A stretch of DNA of 64,000 nt from Bacilli bacterium. Its GTDB lineage: Bacteria > Bacillota_I > Bacilli_A > RF39 > UBA660. Both the position numbers and the translations under genes were made by a program. Under the pieces are notes generated by a model. It had not been told where the DNA came from. It saw only the letters and a program-made list of their open reading frames with translations, and did not search any database. Shown here piece by piece: positions 7,903 through 15,607 of the stretch. The stretch lies in contig CAAERO010000004.1 of the NCBI GenBank assembly GCA_900758495.1, forward strand, positions 13,282 to 77,281, given 5' to 3'. How positions within the stretch are numbered: position 1 is the stretch's first letter; the number at the start of each line of letters is the position of its first letter.

Positions 7903-8862
7903 ATGAAATATCATTTGAAAAATTATATAATTATTGCCTTATTTGCTTTTATTTTAATAGCAACTTCAGTGTTATTAGGAGCAACCGCACGTGAAGATTT
8001 ATTACTTTACTATTCACTTATCTCAATAAAAAATAATTTCTTATTATCACTAGCAACTTTAATATCATTTATTGCTTCCTTTAAAGGCTTAATAATAATT
8101 TTATTTTTTCTATTGTTCTTTTTGAATTCTAATAAGAAAAGAATATTTCTTTTTTTTGATTTAGTAGGAAGTGGCCTAGTGGTTTTTCTTACTAAAAACA
8201 TTTTTCTCCGAGATAGACCTATTATGGGACAAATGACTTTGAAAGATTATAGTTTTCCATCAGGACACTCATTTTTAGCAGTTTCCTTCTATGGATTTTT
8301 ACTTTATCTTCTTTTAAAAGATAAAAATGTTAAATATCGAAAGTTAAAGATTGGAATACTAATTTTTCTAATAATAACTATCCCACTTAGTAGATTGATA
8401 TTAGGTGTCCATTATTTAACAGATGTTTTAGGTGGTATAACTTTAGGACTTGCTTATTTATTTGCGCTATTAATGCTTTATGAAAGTAACTTTATCAAAG
8501 AAAGAGAAGATAAAACAGAATTGACTTTTTCTTTCAAATATGCAATAGAAGGAATTGTTGCTACTTTAAAAAAAGAAAGAAATATGTTTATTCATTTTTT
8601 AGTATCTACTCTAGTAATAATAGCGGGTATATATGTTAGACTATCAGTAATAGAATGGGTAGTATGTTTATTATTATTTGCTTTAGTATTTAGTTTAGAA
8701 CTGATTAATACTGCTATTGAGAATACTGTTGATTTAGTAACGTTAAAGAAAGATAAGAAAGCAAAATTTGCAAAAGATGCTGCGGCTGGTGCCGTTTTGA
8801 TTGCGGCTATTTTTGCTAGTATTATAGGAATAATTATTTTTTTACCTAAGTTTCTTAGATAG
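7903..8862 (+). CDS. PAP2-family phosphatase fused to a DgkA-family kinase domain
   Basis: A 319-residue membrane protein with two enzyme domains. Residues about 10-195 form a PAP2 phosphatase with all three motifs: K98-x6-R105-P106, PSGH at 119-122, and SR at 163-164 with H170 and D174. Residues about 210-319 are a complete DgkA domain with E266-L-I-N-T-A-I-E273 and AKDAAAGAVL. PAP2 enzymes of this kind dephosphorylate undecaprenyl pyrophosphate or phosphatidic acid; DgkA phosphorylates undecaprenol or diacylglycerol. The two together suggest control of the lipid-carrier phosphate state in one polypeptide. The gene starts six bases after recO and no frame change separates the domains. A separate dgkA lies upstream. 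Confidence 0.88.
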   Translation: MKYHLKNYIIIALFAFILIATSVLLGATAREDLLLYYSLISIKNNFLLSLATLISFIASFKGLIIILFFLLFFLNSNKKRIFLFFDLVGSGLVVFLTKNIFLRDRPIMGQMTLKDYSFPSGHSFLAVSFYGFLLYLLLKDKNVKYRKLKIGILIFLIITIPLSRLILGVHYLTDVLGGITLGLAYLFALLMLYESNFIKEREDKTELTFSFKYAIEGIVATLKKERNMFIHFLVSTLVIIAGIYVRLSVIEWVVCLLLFALVFSLELINTAIENTVDLVTLKKDKKAKFAKDAAAGAVLIAAIFASIIGIIIFLPKFLR

Positions 8863-8909
8863 AAGATTAAGAAAATAATTAACTGTATATAATAATGCTA
8901 AAGATTAAC

Positions 8910-8938
8910 TTGTTTAGAATAAAAAAAACAACTATAAT
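8910..8938 (+). promoter_or_regulatory. candidate promoter of the glycyl-tRNA synthetase gene
   Basis: TTGTTT at 8910-8915, 17-base spacer and perfect TATAAT at 8933-8938, 26 bases before the chosen ATG. The short leader leaves no room for a T-box between this site and the gene. Confidence 0.5.
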
Positions 8939-8963
8939 ATATAAAAAAGAAAAGAGGAAGTTT

Positions 8964-10337
8964 ATGGAAAAATTGACAATGGAAAAGCTAGTAGCTTTTT
9001 GTAAACAATATGGTTATGTATTTCAAGGAAGTGAAATATATGGTGGACTTGCTAATACCTGGGATTATGGTTCTTTAGGATTTCTACTTAAAAATAATAT
9101 AAAAAATGCTTGGACTAAGAAATTTATTCAAGAAGATATAAATTGTGTAGGACTTGATAGTGCTATTTTAATGAATCCAAAGACTTGGGAAGCATCTGGA
9201 CATATTGCTACTTTTTCAGATCCGTTAATTGATTGTAAAAAATGTAAAATGAGACATAGAGCTGATAAATTAGTAGAAGCTGATGGGATAGAAGATGCTG
9301 GAGGAATGAATCATGAAGAATTAATGGATTATATAAGAGAACATAATGTAACTTGTCCTAATTGTGGAGCCCTTGATTATACTGATATAAGAGAATTTAA
9401 TCTTATGTTTAAGACATTTCAAGGTGTAACAGAAGATGCTAAAAGTACAATCTATTTAAGACCAGAAACAGCTCAAGGCATATTTGTAGATTTTTTAAAT
9501 GTTCAAAGAAGTATGCGTCTTAAAGTACCATTTGGTATTGGCCAAGTAGGGAAAAGTTTTAGAAATGAAATTACTCCAGGTAACTTTATTTTTCGTGTTC
9601 GTGAATTTGAGCAAATGGAAATGGAATTTTTCTGTAAGCCAGGTGAAGAGTTGAAATGGCATAAATACTATAAAGATTATTGTTATAACTTTTTATTATC
9701 ATTAGGAGTAAAAAGTGAGAATTTAAGATTAAGGGATCATTCTAAAGAAGAATTGTCATTTTATAGTAATGCAACTACTGATATTGAATACAAATTTCCA
9801 TTTGGTTTTGGAGAATTGTGGGGCATAGCATCACGTACTGATTATGATTTATCTCGTCATCAAGAAGTGTCTGGAGTAAGTCAAGCTTATTTAGACCCAG
9901 AAACAAATGAAAAGTATATTCCTTATGTTATTGAACCAAGTGTTGGCGTTGACAGATTGTTTTTAACAATATTATGTGATGCTTATGATGTAGAACAACT
10001 TGAAAATAATGAAACAAGAGAAGTATTACATCTTCATCCATATTTAGCACCATATAAAGTAGCAGTTTTACCTCTAGCTAAAAAATATCATAGTGAAAAG
10101 GCACATGAAGTATTTAAAAAACTTGCTAGTAGTTTTTCTTGTAGTTATGATGAAGCAGGAAGTATTGGTAAAAGGTATCGTCGAAATGATGCTATCGGTA
10201 CGCCATTTTCTATTACAGTTGATGATGAAACAATTAATAATAATACTGTAACAGTAAGAGATAGAGATACAATGGAGCAAGAAGTGGTAAAACTTGATGA
10301 GTTAGAAAATTATATTAGGGAAAGAGTTAGTTTTTAA
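8964..10337 (+). CDS. glyQS: glycyl-tRNA synthetase, single-chain dimeric type
   Basis: Class II synthetase charging tRNA-Gly, of the alpha2 type found in eukaryotes, archaea and many Firmicutes, not the alpha2-beta2 GlyQ/GlyS type of Bacillus subtilis. Visible features are YGGLANTWDYGSLG near the N-terminus, zinc-type cysteines (CKKC and CPNC), the class II motif 2 region FRNEITPGNFIFRVREFEQ, and motif 3 PSVGVDRL. The C-terminal anticodon-binding domain is present. ATG 8964 is chosen because it has the strong SD agaggaag; an in-frame ATG at 8895 has none. The protein is 457 residues from this start, normal for the family. Confidence 0.96.
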   Translation: MEKLTMEKLVAFCKQYGYVFQGSEIYGGLANTWDYGSLGFLLKNNIKNAWTKKFIQEDINCVGLDSAILMNPKTWEASGHIATFSDPLIDCKKCKMRHRADKLVEADGIEDAGGMNHEELMDYIREHNVTCPNCGALDYTDIREFNLMFKTFQGVTEDAKSTIYLRPETAQGIFVDFLNVQRSMRLKVPFGIGQVGKSFRNEITPGNFIFRVREFEQMEMEFFCKPGEELKWHKYYKDYCYNFLLSLGVKSENLRLRDHSKEELSFYSNATTDIEYKFPFGFGELWGIASRTDYDLSRHQEVSGVSQAYLDPETNEKYIPYVIEPSVGVDRLFLTILCDAYDVEQLENNETREVLHLHPYLAPYKVAVLPLAKKYHSEKAHEVFKKLASSFSCSYDEAGSIGKRYRRNDAIGTPFSITVDDETINNNTVTVRDRDTMEQEVVKLDELENYIRERVSF

Positions 10338-11068
10338 TGAAACCAGTAATTGGAATACTTACAAGATATGATACTAATCAAAGGGGTAGAAATTTAAATT
10401 ATGTTTTTGATAGTACAAGATGTGCCATTTTAAAGATGGGTGGTAATCCTCTTCTTTTATGTCCAATGCAAAATATGGAGTATTATGATACAAAGTATCA
10501 TGATTATGTTTCTCCAACAGAAGAAGAAAAATGTCTTGCATTGTACTGGTTAAATATGTGTGATGGACTTTTTATTCCAGGTGGAAGTAAAATAAGTCCT
10601 TATGACTTCTTTATCTTAGAAGAAGCTCTTAAAAGAAAAATACCAGTATTAGGAGTATGTCTTGGAATGCAACTTTTAAGTAATTATCAAAAGAAAGAGT
10701 TTATCTTAAAAGAAGTAGAGAATAAAGAACTCCATAGTACTATTTGGGTAAGAGAAGAAGAAGCTAAACCAGTTCATAAGGTCTTAATCAATAAAAATAG
10801 TAAATTTTATGAAATTATTGGTAAAGAAGAAATAGCTGTTAATAGTTTTCATTCTAAAGAAACTTTAAAAAATGATAACTTTAATACAGTGGCTTTTTCA
10901 GAAGATGGTGTCATTGAAGGTATAGAACTTAAAAACTATCCATTTTGTATTGGAGTTCAATGGCATCCAGAATTAATGCTAGATACTGATATAAATTCAG
11001 TTAGAATATTTGAAAAGTTTATAAAAGAAGCAATGAATCATAAAAATAAAGGGGAGGTTATAGTATGA
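10337..11068 (+). CDS. class I glutamine amidotransferase-like hydrolase, peptidase C26 family
   Basis: A 243-residue cytoplasmic enzyme with the glutaminase nucleophile elbow GVCLGMQLL (Cys at about 108) and the His/Glu pair in GVQWHPE (about 209 and 211). The C26 family includes gamma-glutamyl-GABA hydrolase (PuuD) and related gamma-glutamyl hydrolases; substrate here is unknown. Its ATG shares one base with the glycyl-tRNA synthetase stop, and its stop overlaps the next ATG (ATGA), so it is coupled on both sides. The link to the two following unknown paralogs suggests a shared small pathway. Confidence 0.85.
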   Translation: MKPVIGILTRYDTNQRGRNLNYVFDSTRCAILKMGGNPLLLCPMQNMEYYDTKYHDYVSPTEEEKCLALYWLNMCDGLFIPGGSKISPYDFFILEEALKRKIPVLGVCLGMQLLSNYQKKEFILKEVENKELHSTIWVREEEAKPVHKVLINKNSKFYEIIGKEEIAVNSFHSKETLKNDNFNTVAFSEDGVIEGIELKNYPFCIGVQWHPELMLDTDINSVRIFEKFIKEAMNHKNKGEVIV

Positions 11069-11562
11069 TTGATAAAGTAAAAGGAGTAGTAATAGAACCA
11101 AATGGAATAGCTCATTCATTTGGAAAATGTCGAATGACTTTAGATATTAGTGATGATGAAACTCATGATCCTAGTTTTAAAAGAGAAGTATTAACTAAAG
11201 ATTGGTTTAAGAAATATGATTATTCTTATAAAGAAAATGAAACGTTGTTTAGCCAAATACCTGATATGACTAAACTTGGTTTTTCTTTTATTATAAATCA
11301 TAGCATGGTTAATCCTAGTGGTTCTAACTATTATTGTTATAGTATACAAGTTGCTAAAGATTCAATACCTAATATTGGTACTTATTTTAAAAATATTTAT
11401 CCCATTATAAAAGATGTACAGGATGTGCCTGAACCATGTTATGTAGAAGGAATGATTTATGACAATGGAGAAGAAACTCTTAATGATCCTATTTACGATG
11501 TAGATGAATTTTATGAACAACTTGGCATTTCTTTTGAAAATACAAAAGGAAAAAGCAGATAA
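11065..11562 (+). CDS. uncharacterised protein, first of a tandem paralog pair
   Basis: A 165-residue soluble protein of no family I recognise. It opens MIDKVKGVVIEPNGIAHSFG, is rich in Asp, Glu and Tyr, and has no signal peptide or membrane helix. The next gene is a clear paralog: both share K-V-K-G-x-x-I-E-P-x-G-I-A-H-S-F-G-x-C near the start, a T-K-x-G-F-S region in the middle and V-E/D-x-L-D-E-F-Y-x-E/Q-L-G-I at the end. It overlaps the amidotransferase-like gene by four bases (ATGA), with the SD ggggagg inside that gene. Confidence 0.8.
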   Translation: MIDKVKGVVIEPNGIAHSFGKCRMTLDISDDETHDPSFKREVLTKDWFKKYDYSYKENETLFSQIPDMTKLGFSFIINHSMVNPSGSNYYCYSIQVAKDSIPNIGTYFKNIYPIIKDVQDVPEPCYVEGMIYDNGEETLNDPIYDVDEFYEQLGISFENTKGKSR

Positions 11563-11579
11563 TAGTAGGGGTGAAATTA

Positions 11580-12104
11580 GTGATTGATATAGATAAAGTA
11601 AAGGGTATTATTATAGAACCAGATGGAATAGCTCATTCTTTTGGTCATTGCTTAATGATACCAAAAGAAATAGAAATTACTCATGAAAGACATGAAAAAT
11701 GTTTTGAGGAAGAAATTCTTACTAGTAATTGGTGGAAAGATAATAAAGTTAACTATGATTATAATCAGTATTATTATTCTCAATTAGGTAATTTAACTAA
11801 GCAAGGATTTTCACTTATTCAAAATAATAGTTGTGTAACTAATAGAGGTAATCGTTCTATCACTTATGTAATAGCACTTAGTAGTGAAGCGCTTTCTAAT
11901 CAAGAAGAATATATCAAAAGTGTTTATCCAAAGATTAGCGAAATAATAACTGGAGAAGAAAGTGCTTATTTTGAACTATCACTATTTAGAGATGGTTTAC
12001 CAATAATTGATATGTTAGGCGATACAGTAGAAAAACTAGATGAATTTTACAAAGAACTTGGTATTGTACCAGAAAAATCAGATGAAACAAGTAAAATAAA
12101 GTAG
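11580..12104 (+). CDS. uncharacterised protein, second of a tandem paralog pair
   Basis: A 174-residue paralog of the preceding protein, starting at GTG 11580, eight bases after the SD aggggtg. This start aligns the conserved D-K-V-K-G-I-I-I-E-P-D-G-I-A-H-S-F-G block with its neighbour; an in-frame GTG at 11571 overlaps the SD and is less likely. Middle and end blocks (LTKQGFSLIQ and LDEFYKELGI) are also shared. There is no membrane segment. Function is unknown. It ends the operon, and a strong terminator follows. Confidence 0.78.
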   Translation: MIDIDKVKGIIIEPDGIAHSFGHCLMIPKEIEITHERHEKCFEEEILTSNWWKDNKVNYDYNQYYYSQLGNLTKQGFSLIQNNSCVTNRGNRSITYVIALSSEALSNQEEYIKSVYPKISEIITGEESAYFELSLFRDGLPIIDMLGDTVEKLDEFYKELGIVPEKSDETSKIK

Positions 12105-12113
12105 TATAATCAC

Positions 12114-12152
12114 AAAAAGTCAAACATTTTTTACGATTTTGTTTGACTTTTT
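12114..12152 (+). terminator. terminator whose 3' arm contains the next -35 box
   Basis: AAAAGTCAAAC at 12115-12125 pairs with GTTTGACTTTT at 12141-12151 across a 15-base loop. The TTGACT inside the 3' arm doubles as the -35 box of the infC promoter. Confidence 0.85.
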
Positions 12153-12171
12153 AACTTTTATTGCATATAAT
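12143..12171 (+). promoter_or_regulatory. infC operon promoter
   Basis: TTGACT at 12143-12148, 17-base spacer and perfect TATAAT at 12166-12171. It is the strongest vegetative-type promoter seen in the window. The predicted start near 12178 leaves a leader of about 145 bases. Confidence 0.85.
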
Positions 12172-12177
12172 ATTAGC

Positions 12178-12304
12178 AGTTAAAGAAAAGGAAAGAGATG
12201 TTTTATCCACCTGATTAGCCCTTTAGAGGCGATAGGTCAAAAGCCAACATATTTCTTTATAAGAGTATATGGGTTTTTAAGTGGATAAATATTTATCCAC
12301 TTTT
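12178..12304 (+). promoter_or_regulatory. L20-type attenuator leader of infC-rpmI-rplT
   Basis: Two exclusive folds can be drawn. In the read-through fold, TTTATCCAC (12202-12210) pairs with GTGGATAAA (12281-12289), and AGCCC (12217-12221) pairs with GGGTT (12271-12275) inside it. In the terminator fold, 12281-12290 pairs with 12291-12300 (a perfect palindrome), followed by TTTT. In Bacillus, ribosomal protein L20 binds such a leader and favours termination; the same logic is inferred here. Confidence 0.8.
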
Positions 12305-12324
12305 CTTAATTTATGGAGGTGTTA

Positions 12325-12858
12325 ATTATCGCAAAGGATAAGAACAGTCTAATGATTAATGAAGAGATTAGAGCCAAGGAAGTATTAGTTATTGGACCAA
12401 ATGGAGAACAAGTAGGAATTAAATCAATAAATGATGCTAGAACATTAGCTAATTATGCCAATCTTGATTTAGTACTTATGAATCCAAATGGAAATCCACC
12501 TGTTTGCAAAGTTATGGATTATAATAAGTATCGCTATGAAAGACAAAAGAAAGAAAAAGATGCTTTAAAAAAACAAAGAGCTAGTCAAGCAGAGTTAAAA
12601 GAGTTTCGTTTGTCACCAGTAATAGATGTTGGAGATTTCGAAACAAAATTAAGAAATGCTATTAAATACCTAAAAAAAGGAGATAAGGTAAAACTTAGTA
12701 TTCGTTTTAAAGGTAGACAAATGGCACATACTGAACTTGGTAAAGAAGTCTTAGAACGTTTTGCTGAAAGAGCAAGTGAATTTGCTGAAGTAGCAGAAAG
12801 TGCAAAATTAGACGGTCGTAATATGACGATGATGTTAGTACCAAAAAAAGATAAGTAG
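12325..12858 (+). CDS. infC: translation initiation factor IF-3
   Basis: IF-3 keeps 30S subunits free and checks start-codon choice. The N-domain (IRAKEVLVIGPNGEQVGIKS), linker and C-domain (KLRNAIKYLKKGDKVKLSIRF, then KGRQMAHTELG) are complete. The start is most likely ATT at 12325: the SD ggaggtg lies at 12315-12321, and reading from ATT gives M-I-A-K-D, which lines up with the M-I-S-K-D opening of Bacillus IF-3. The in-frame ATG at 12313 overlaps the SD. Rare AUU-type starts are a known autoregulatory feature of infC. First gene of the L20-leader operon. Confidence 0.95.
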   Translation: MIAKDKNSLMINEEIRAKEVLVIGPNGEQVGIKSINDARTLANYANLDLVLMNPNGNPPVCKVMDYNKYRYERQKKEKDALKKQRASQAELKEFRLSPVIDVGDFETKLRNAIKYLKKGDKVKLSIRFKGRQMAHTELGKEVLERFAERASEFAEVAESAKLDGRNMTMMLVPKKDK

Positions 12859-12870
12859 GAGGAATAAATT

Positions 12871-13056
12871 ATGCCAAAGATTAAAACACATAAGGGAACA
12901 GCAAAAGTAGTCAAAAAACGTAAAAATGATATTAAAATTGGACGTCCAGGAAGTCGTCACAATACTGGTTATAAACCAACTAGTGCAAATCGTAAAAATA
13001 GAAAAGGATCTAACTTAAGTAAAGCAGATCAAAATCGTTTAAAGAATGTTCTTTAA
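12871..13056 (+). CDS. rpmI: 50S ribosomal protein bL35
   Basis: A 61-residue basic protein opening MPKIKTHKGTAKVVKK, the L35 signature, and ending with a helical S-K-A-D-Q-N-R-L-K segment. It binds 23S rRNA in the large subunit. The middle, RPGSRHNTGYKP, is more divergent than in Bacillus but keeps length and charge. It lies 12 bases after infC with an aggagg SD, in the conserved infC-rpmI-rplT order. Confidence 0.95.
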   Translation: MPKIKTHKGTAKVVKKRKNDIKIGRPGSRHNTGYKPTSANRKNRKGSNLSKADQNRLKNVL

Positions 13057-13079
13057 AATGAAATGAAGGAGGAGAAAGT

Positions 13080-13595
13080 ATGGCAAGAGTAAAGAATGGA
13101 GCAACAACAAAAGCTCGTCATAAAAAAGTATTAAAACAGGCAAAAGGATATTTTGGAAGTAAGCATAGATTATATAAGACAGCTAAAGAACAATTAATGC
13201 ATTCAGGACAATATGCTTTCCGTGATAGAAAACAAAAGAAAAGAGAATTTAGAAAGCTTTGGATTACTCGTATCAATGCAGCATGTCGCCTAAATGATAT
13301 TAGTTATTCAAAATTCATTAACGGATTAACTAAAAACGGTATCGAAGTTAATCGTAAAATGTTATCAGAAATAGCTATTAATGATCCTAAAGCATTTACA
13401 GAATTAGTTAATGTTGCTAAAGGAGAAAAGAAAGTAGCTGCTACAAAAACAACAGCTAAGAAAGAAGAAGTAAAAACTGAATCTGTAGATTATGATAAAA
13501 TGACAGTAGCAGAATTAAAAGAAATTGCAAAAGAAAAGAATATTTCTGTAACAGGACTTAAAAAAGCTGAAATCATTGCAGAATTAAATAAATAA
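13080..13595 (+). CDS. rplT: 50S ribosomal protein bL20 with a SAP/Rho-N-like C-terminal tail
   Basis: Residues 1 to about 117 are a normal L20 (MARVKNGATTKARHKK, then KGYFGSKHRLYKTAKEQ, SGQYAFRDRK and LNDISYSKFINGL). L20 is an early assembly protein of the 50S subunit and represses its own operon through the leader. The extra residues up to 171 are a Lys/Thr/Glu linker and a small helical domain, Y-D-K-M-T-V-A-E-L-K-E-I-A-K-E-K followed by G-L-K-K-A-E-I-I-A-E-L. This resembles SAP or Rho N-terminal folds, which bind nucleic acid. The same tail closes S2 (rpsB). Normal L20 is about 118 residues. Confidence 0.95.
   Translation: MARVKNGATTKARHKKVLKQAKGYFGSKHRLYKTAKEQLMHSGQYAFRDRKQKKREFRKLWITRINAACRLNDISYSKFINGLTKNGIEVNRKMLSEIAINDPKAFTELVNVAKGEKKVAATKTTAKKEEVKTESVDYDKMTVAELKEIAKEKNISVTGLKKAEIIAELNK
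13462..13522 (+). repeat. 61-base segment identical to one in rpsB (copy 1)
   Basis: Bases 13462-13522 in the rplT tail are identical to 14478-14538 in the rpsB tail. The segment codes the linker end and first helix of the SAP/Rho-N-like domain; the flanking parts are similar but differ at scattered bases. Confidence 0.85.
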
Positions 13596-13610
13596 ACATA
13601 TTTTGGAATT

Positions 13611-13642
13611 AGATTGCCTAGTGCCAGAAGTGGTGGTAGTCT
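13611..13642 (+). promoter_or_regulatory. structured leader hairpin before rpsB
   Basis: AGATT pairs with AGTCT, GCC with GGT, and CCA with TGG around a GAAG tetraloop, separated by an asymmetric internal loop. It lies in the 92-base gap between rplT and rpsB without a T-run after it, so it is not a simple terminator. A binding site for S2 that represses rpsB-tsf is a reasonable guess. Confidence 0.45.
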
Positions 13643-13687
13643 TTAGAACAAAATAGAAGATAATGAAAACGAAAAGGAGAAATTAAT

Positions 13688-14611
13688 ATGACAGTTGTAT
13701 CAATGAATTATTTATTAGAAGCAGGTGTTCATTTTGGACACCAAAAAAGAAGATGGAATCCTAAGATGAAGGAATACATCTATACTACAAGAGATGATAT
13801 TTATATTATCGATTTACAAAAAACAGCTAAATGTATGGAAAAAGCTTATGAAGCATTAAAAACAATAGCTGAAAATGATGGAAAGATTTTATTTGTAGGT
13901 ACAAAGAAACAAGCTCAAGAAGCAGCTGAGGAAAATGCTACTCGTACAAATATGTATTTCATTAATGAACGTTGGTTAGGTGGAACTTTAACAAACTTCA
14001 AAACAATTAAATCAAGAATTAGAAGAATGGAAGAAATCGAAAAAATGGAAGCTGATGGAACATTTGATTTACTTCCTAAGAAAGAAGTAGCAGGACTTAG
14101 AAAAGAATATGAAAAGTTAAATAAGAACTTACGTGGTATTCGTGATATGAAGAAAATTCCTGATGCTTTAATTATCGTAGATCCAAGAAAAGAAGAAATT
14201 GCTATTAAAGAAGCAAGAATTTTAGGAATCCCAGTGTTTGGTATTGTAGATACTAATTGTGATCCTGATATGGTTGATTATGTAATTCCTGGAAATGATG
14301 ATGCTGTTCGTTCAGTAAAATTAGTAATTGGAGCTTTAACTAATGCTATTGCAGAAGCTAATGGTAATGAAGTAATTGATTATATTTCTGAAGATGATAA
14401 AGCAAAAGAAGCTAAAAGAAAAGAAAAGACAGCTGAAAAAACTGGTCAAGTAAAAACAGAAGCAAAAGAAGAAAAACAAGAAGAAGTAAAAACTGAATCT
14501 GTAGATTATGATAAAATGACAGTAGCAGAATTAAAAGATTTAGCTAAAGAAAAAAATATTTCTGTAGCTGGACTTAAAAAAGCTGAAATTATCGAAAAAT
14601 TAGCAGCTTAA
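13688..14611 (+). CDS. rpsB: 30S ribosomal protein uS2 with a SAP/Rho-N-like C-terminal tail
   Basis: Residues 1 to about 235 are standard S2: LLEAGVHFGHQKRRWNPKM, FVGTKKQAQ, INERWLGGTLTNF and GIPVFGIVDTNCDPD. S2 binds the 30S head-body junction and helps recruit S1. The C-terminal extension to residue 307 contains a charged linker, then the same small helical domain found at the end of L20, including K-T-E-S-V-D-Y-D-K-M-T-V-A-E-L. The family is usually 230-260 residues. Followed by tsf after 35 bases, the usual rpsB-tsf pairing. Confidence 0.96.
   Translation: MTVVSMNYLLEAGVHFGHQKRRWNPKMKEYIYTTRDDIYIIDLQKTAKCMEKAYEALKTIAENDGKILFVGTKKQAQEAAEENATRTNMYFINERWLGGTLTNFKTIKSRIRRMEEIEKMEADGTFDLLPKKEVAGLRKEYEKLNKNLRGIRDMKKIPDALIIVDPRKEEIAIKEARILGIPVFGIVDTNCDPDMVDYVIPGNDDAVRSVKLVIGALTNAIAEANGNEVIDYISEDDKAKEAKRKEKTAEKTGQVKTEAKEEKQEEVKTESVDYDKMTVAELKDLAKEKNISVAGLKKAEIIEKLAA
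14478..14538 (+). repeat. 61-base segment identical to one in rplT (copy 2)
   Basis: Identical to 13462-13522. Synonymous positions are also conserved, which points to a recent copy or gene conversion between the two ribosomal protein tails. Confidence 0.85.
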
Positions 14612-14646
14612 TAATCAATTAATTACTATAGAAAGAGGAATTTATT

Positions 14647-15525
14647 ATGTTTAAAGCAAGTGATGTAAAAGAACTAAGGGATAAAACTGGTGCTGGAATG
14701 CTTGATTGCAAGAAAGCACTAGAAGCTACTAATGGTAGTATGACAGAAGCTATTGATTGGTTAAGAGAAAAGGGAATTAGCAAGGCTGAAAAGAAAGCTA
14801 GTCGTGTAGCAGCTGAAGGACTTTGCAAGATAGTTACTGATGGTAATAAAGCAGTTATTTTAGAAGTTAATTCAGAGACAGATTTCGTTGCTAAGAATGA
14901 AGAATTTACAAACTTTGTTGATTATTTAGCTAATACAATTTTAACTAACAATTTAAAAACTCATGAAGAAGTATTAGCATTCGCTGATAATGGAGAAACG
15001 ATTGAAACTAAATTAGTTGCTTTAACAGCAAAGATTGGTGAAAAGTTATCTTTCCGTCGCCATGAACTAGTTACAAAAAACGATAATGAAGTATTTGGAA
15101 GTTATTTACACATGGGTGGTAAAATTGGAGCATTAGTAGTACTTGCTAATACAAGCGAAGAAGTAGCAAAAGATGTTGCTATGCATGTTGCTGCTATGGC
15201 ACCAGTTTGTGCTACTAGAGGTGATGTACCAGCTGATATGGTTGATCATGAAAGCAAAGTAATTAAAGAACAAGTTATGAATGAAGGTAAACCAGCTGAT
15301 ATAGCAGAAAAAATGGTAATTGGAAGACTTAACAAATTCTATAAAGAAATTTGTCTTGAAGAACAAGAATTTATTAAAGACTCAAGTGTAAATGTAGGTA
15401 CATTTGTTAAAAACAATGGTGGTTCAATCATTTCAATGATTCGTTATGCTGTAGGTGAAGGAATTGAGAAAAAAGAAGAAAACTTTGCTGATGAAGTAAT
15501 GAGTCAAATAAATGGTACAAAATAA
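14647..15525 (+). CDS. tsf: elongation factor Ts
   Basis: Nucleotide exchange factor for EF-Tu. The N-terminal UBA-like domain V-K-E-L-R-D-K-T-G-A-G-M-L-D-C-K-K-A-L is intact, followed by the L-R-E-K-G-I-S-K-A-E-K-K motif and the EF-Tu-contacting V-N-S-E-T-D-F-V-A-K-N motif. The full dimerisation and C-terminal modules are present (292 residues, normal). It shares its transcript with rpsB and is closed by a long-stem terminator. Confidence 0.97.
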   Translation: MFKASDVKELRDKTGAGMLDCKKALEATNGSMTEAIDWLREKGISKAEKKASRVAAEGLCKIVTDGNKAVILEVNSETDFVAKNEEFTNFVDYLANTILTNNLKTHEEVLAFADNGETIETKLVALTAKIGEKLSFRRHELVTKNDNEVFGSYLHMGGKIGALVVLANTSEEVAKDVAMHVAAMAPVCATRGDVPADMVDHESKVIKEQVMNEGKPADIAEKMVIGRLNKFYKEICLEEQEFIKDSSVNVGTFVKNNGGSIISMIRYAVGEGIEKKEENFADEVMSQINGTK

Positions 15526-15542
15526 TTAATAATTGAGATACC

Positions 15543-15576
15543 AAATAGTACTGATTAAAAAAATCAGTACTATTTT
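15543..15576 (+). terminator. tsf terminator
   Basis: A perfect 14-base stem (15543-15556 with 15562-15575) with an A-rich five-base loop. The T-run is formed mainly by the end of the 3' arm. Confidence 0.8.
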
Positions 15577-15607
15577 AGTATAATCGCTAGTAATTATTGA
15601 AAAATTA

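Noticed and set aside
8895..8964. Longer N-terminus for the glycyl-tRNA synthetase from ATG 8895
   Set aside because: No RBS; the extra residues cover the promoter region and do not match the family, whereas ATG 8964 has a strong SD.
8862..8964. T-box riboswitch before the glycyl-tRNA synthetase gene
   Set aside because: The gap is only about 100 bases, with a promoter near its end and no specifier stem, T-box bulge or terminator pair.
10074..10280. Antisense open frames opposite housekeeping genes (this and similar ones)
   Set aside because: No RBS, low-quality amino acid composition, and they lie fully within strongly conserved genes on the other strand.
12313..12325. ATG 12313 as infC start
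   Set aside because: It overlaps the Shine-Dalgarno sequence itself; ATT 12325 has proper spacing and gives the conserved N-terminus.
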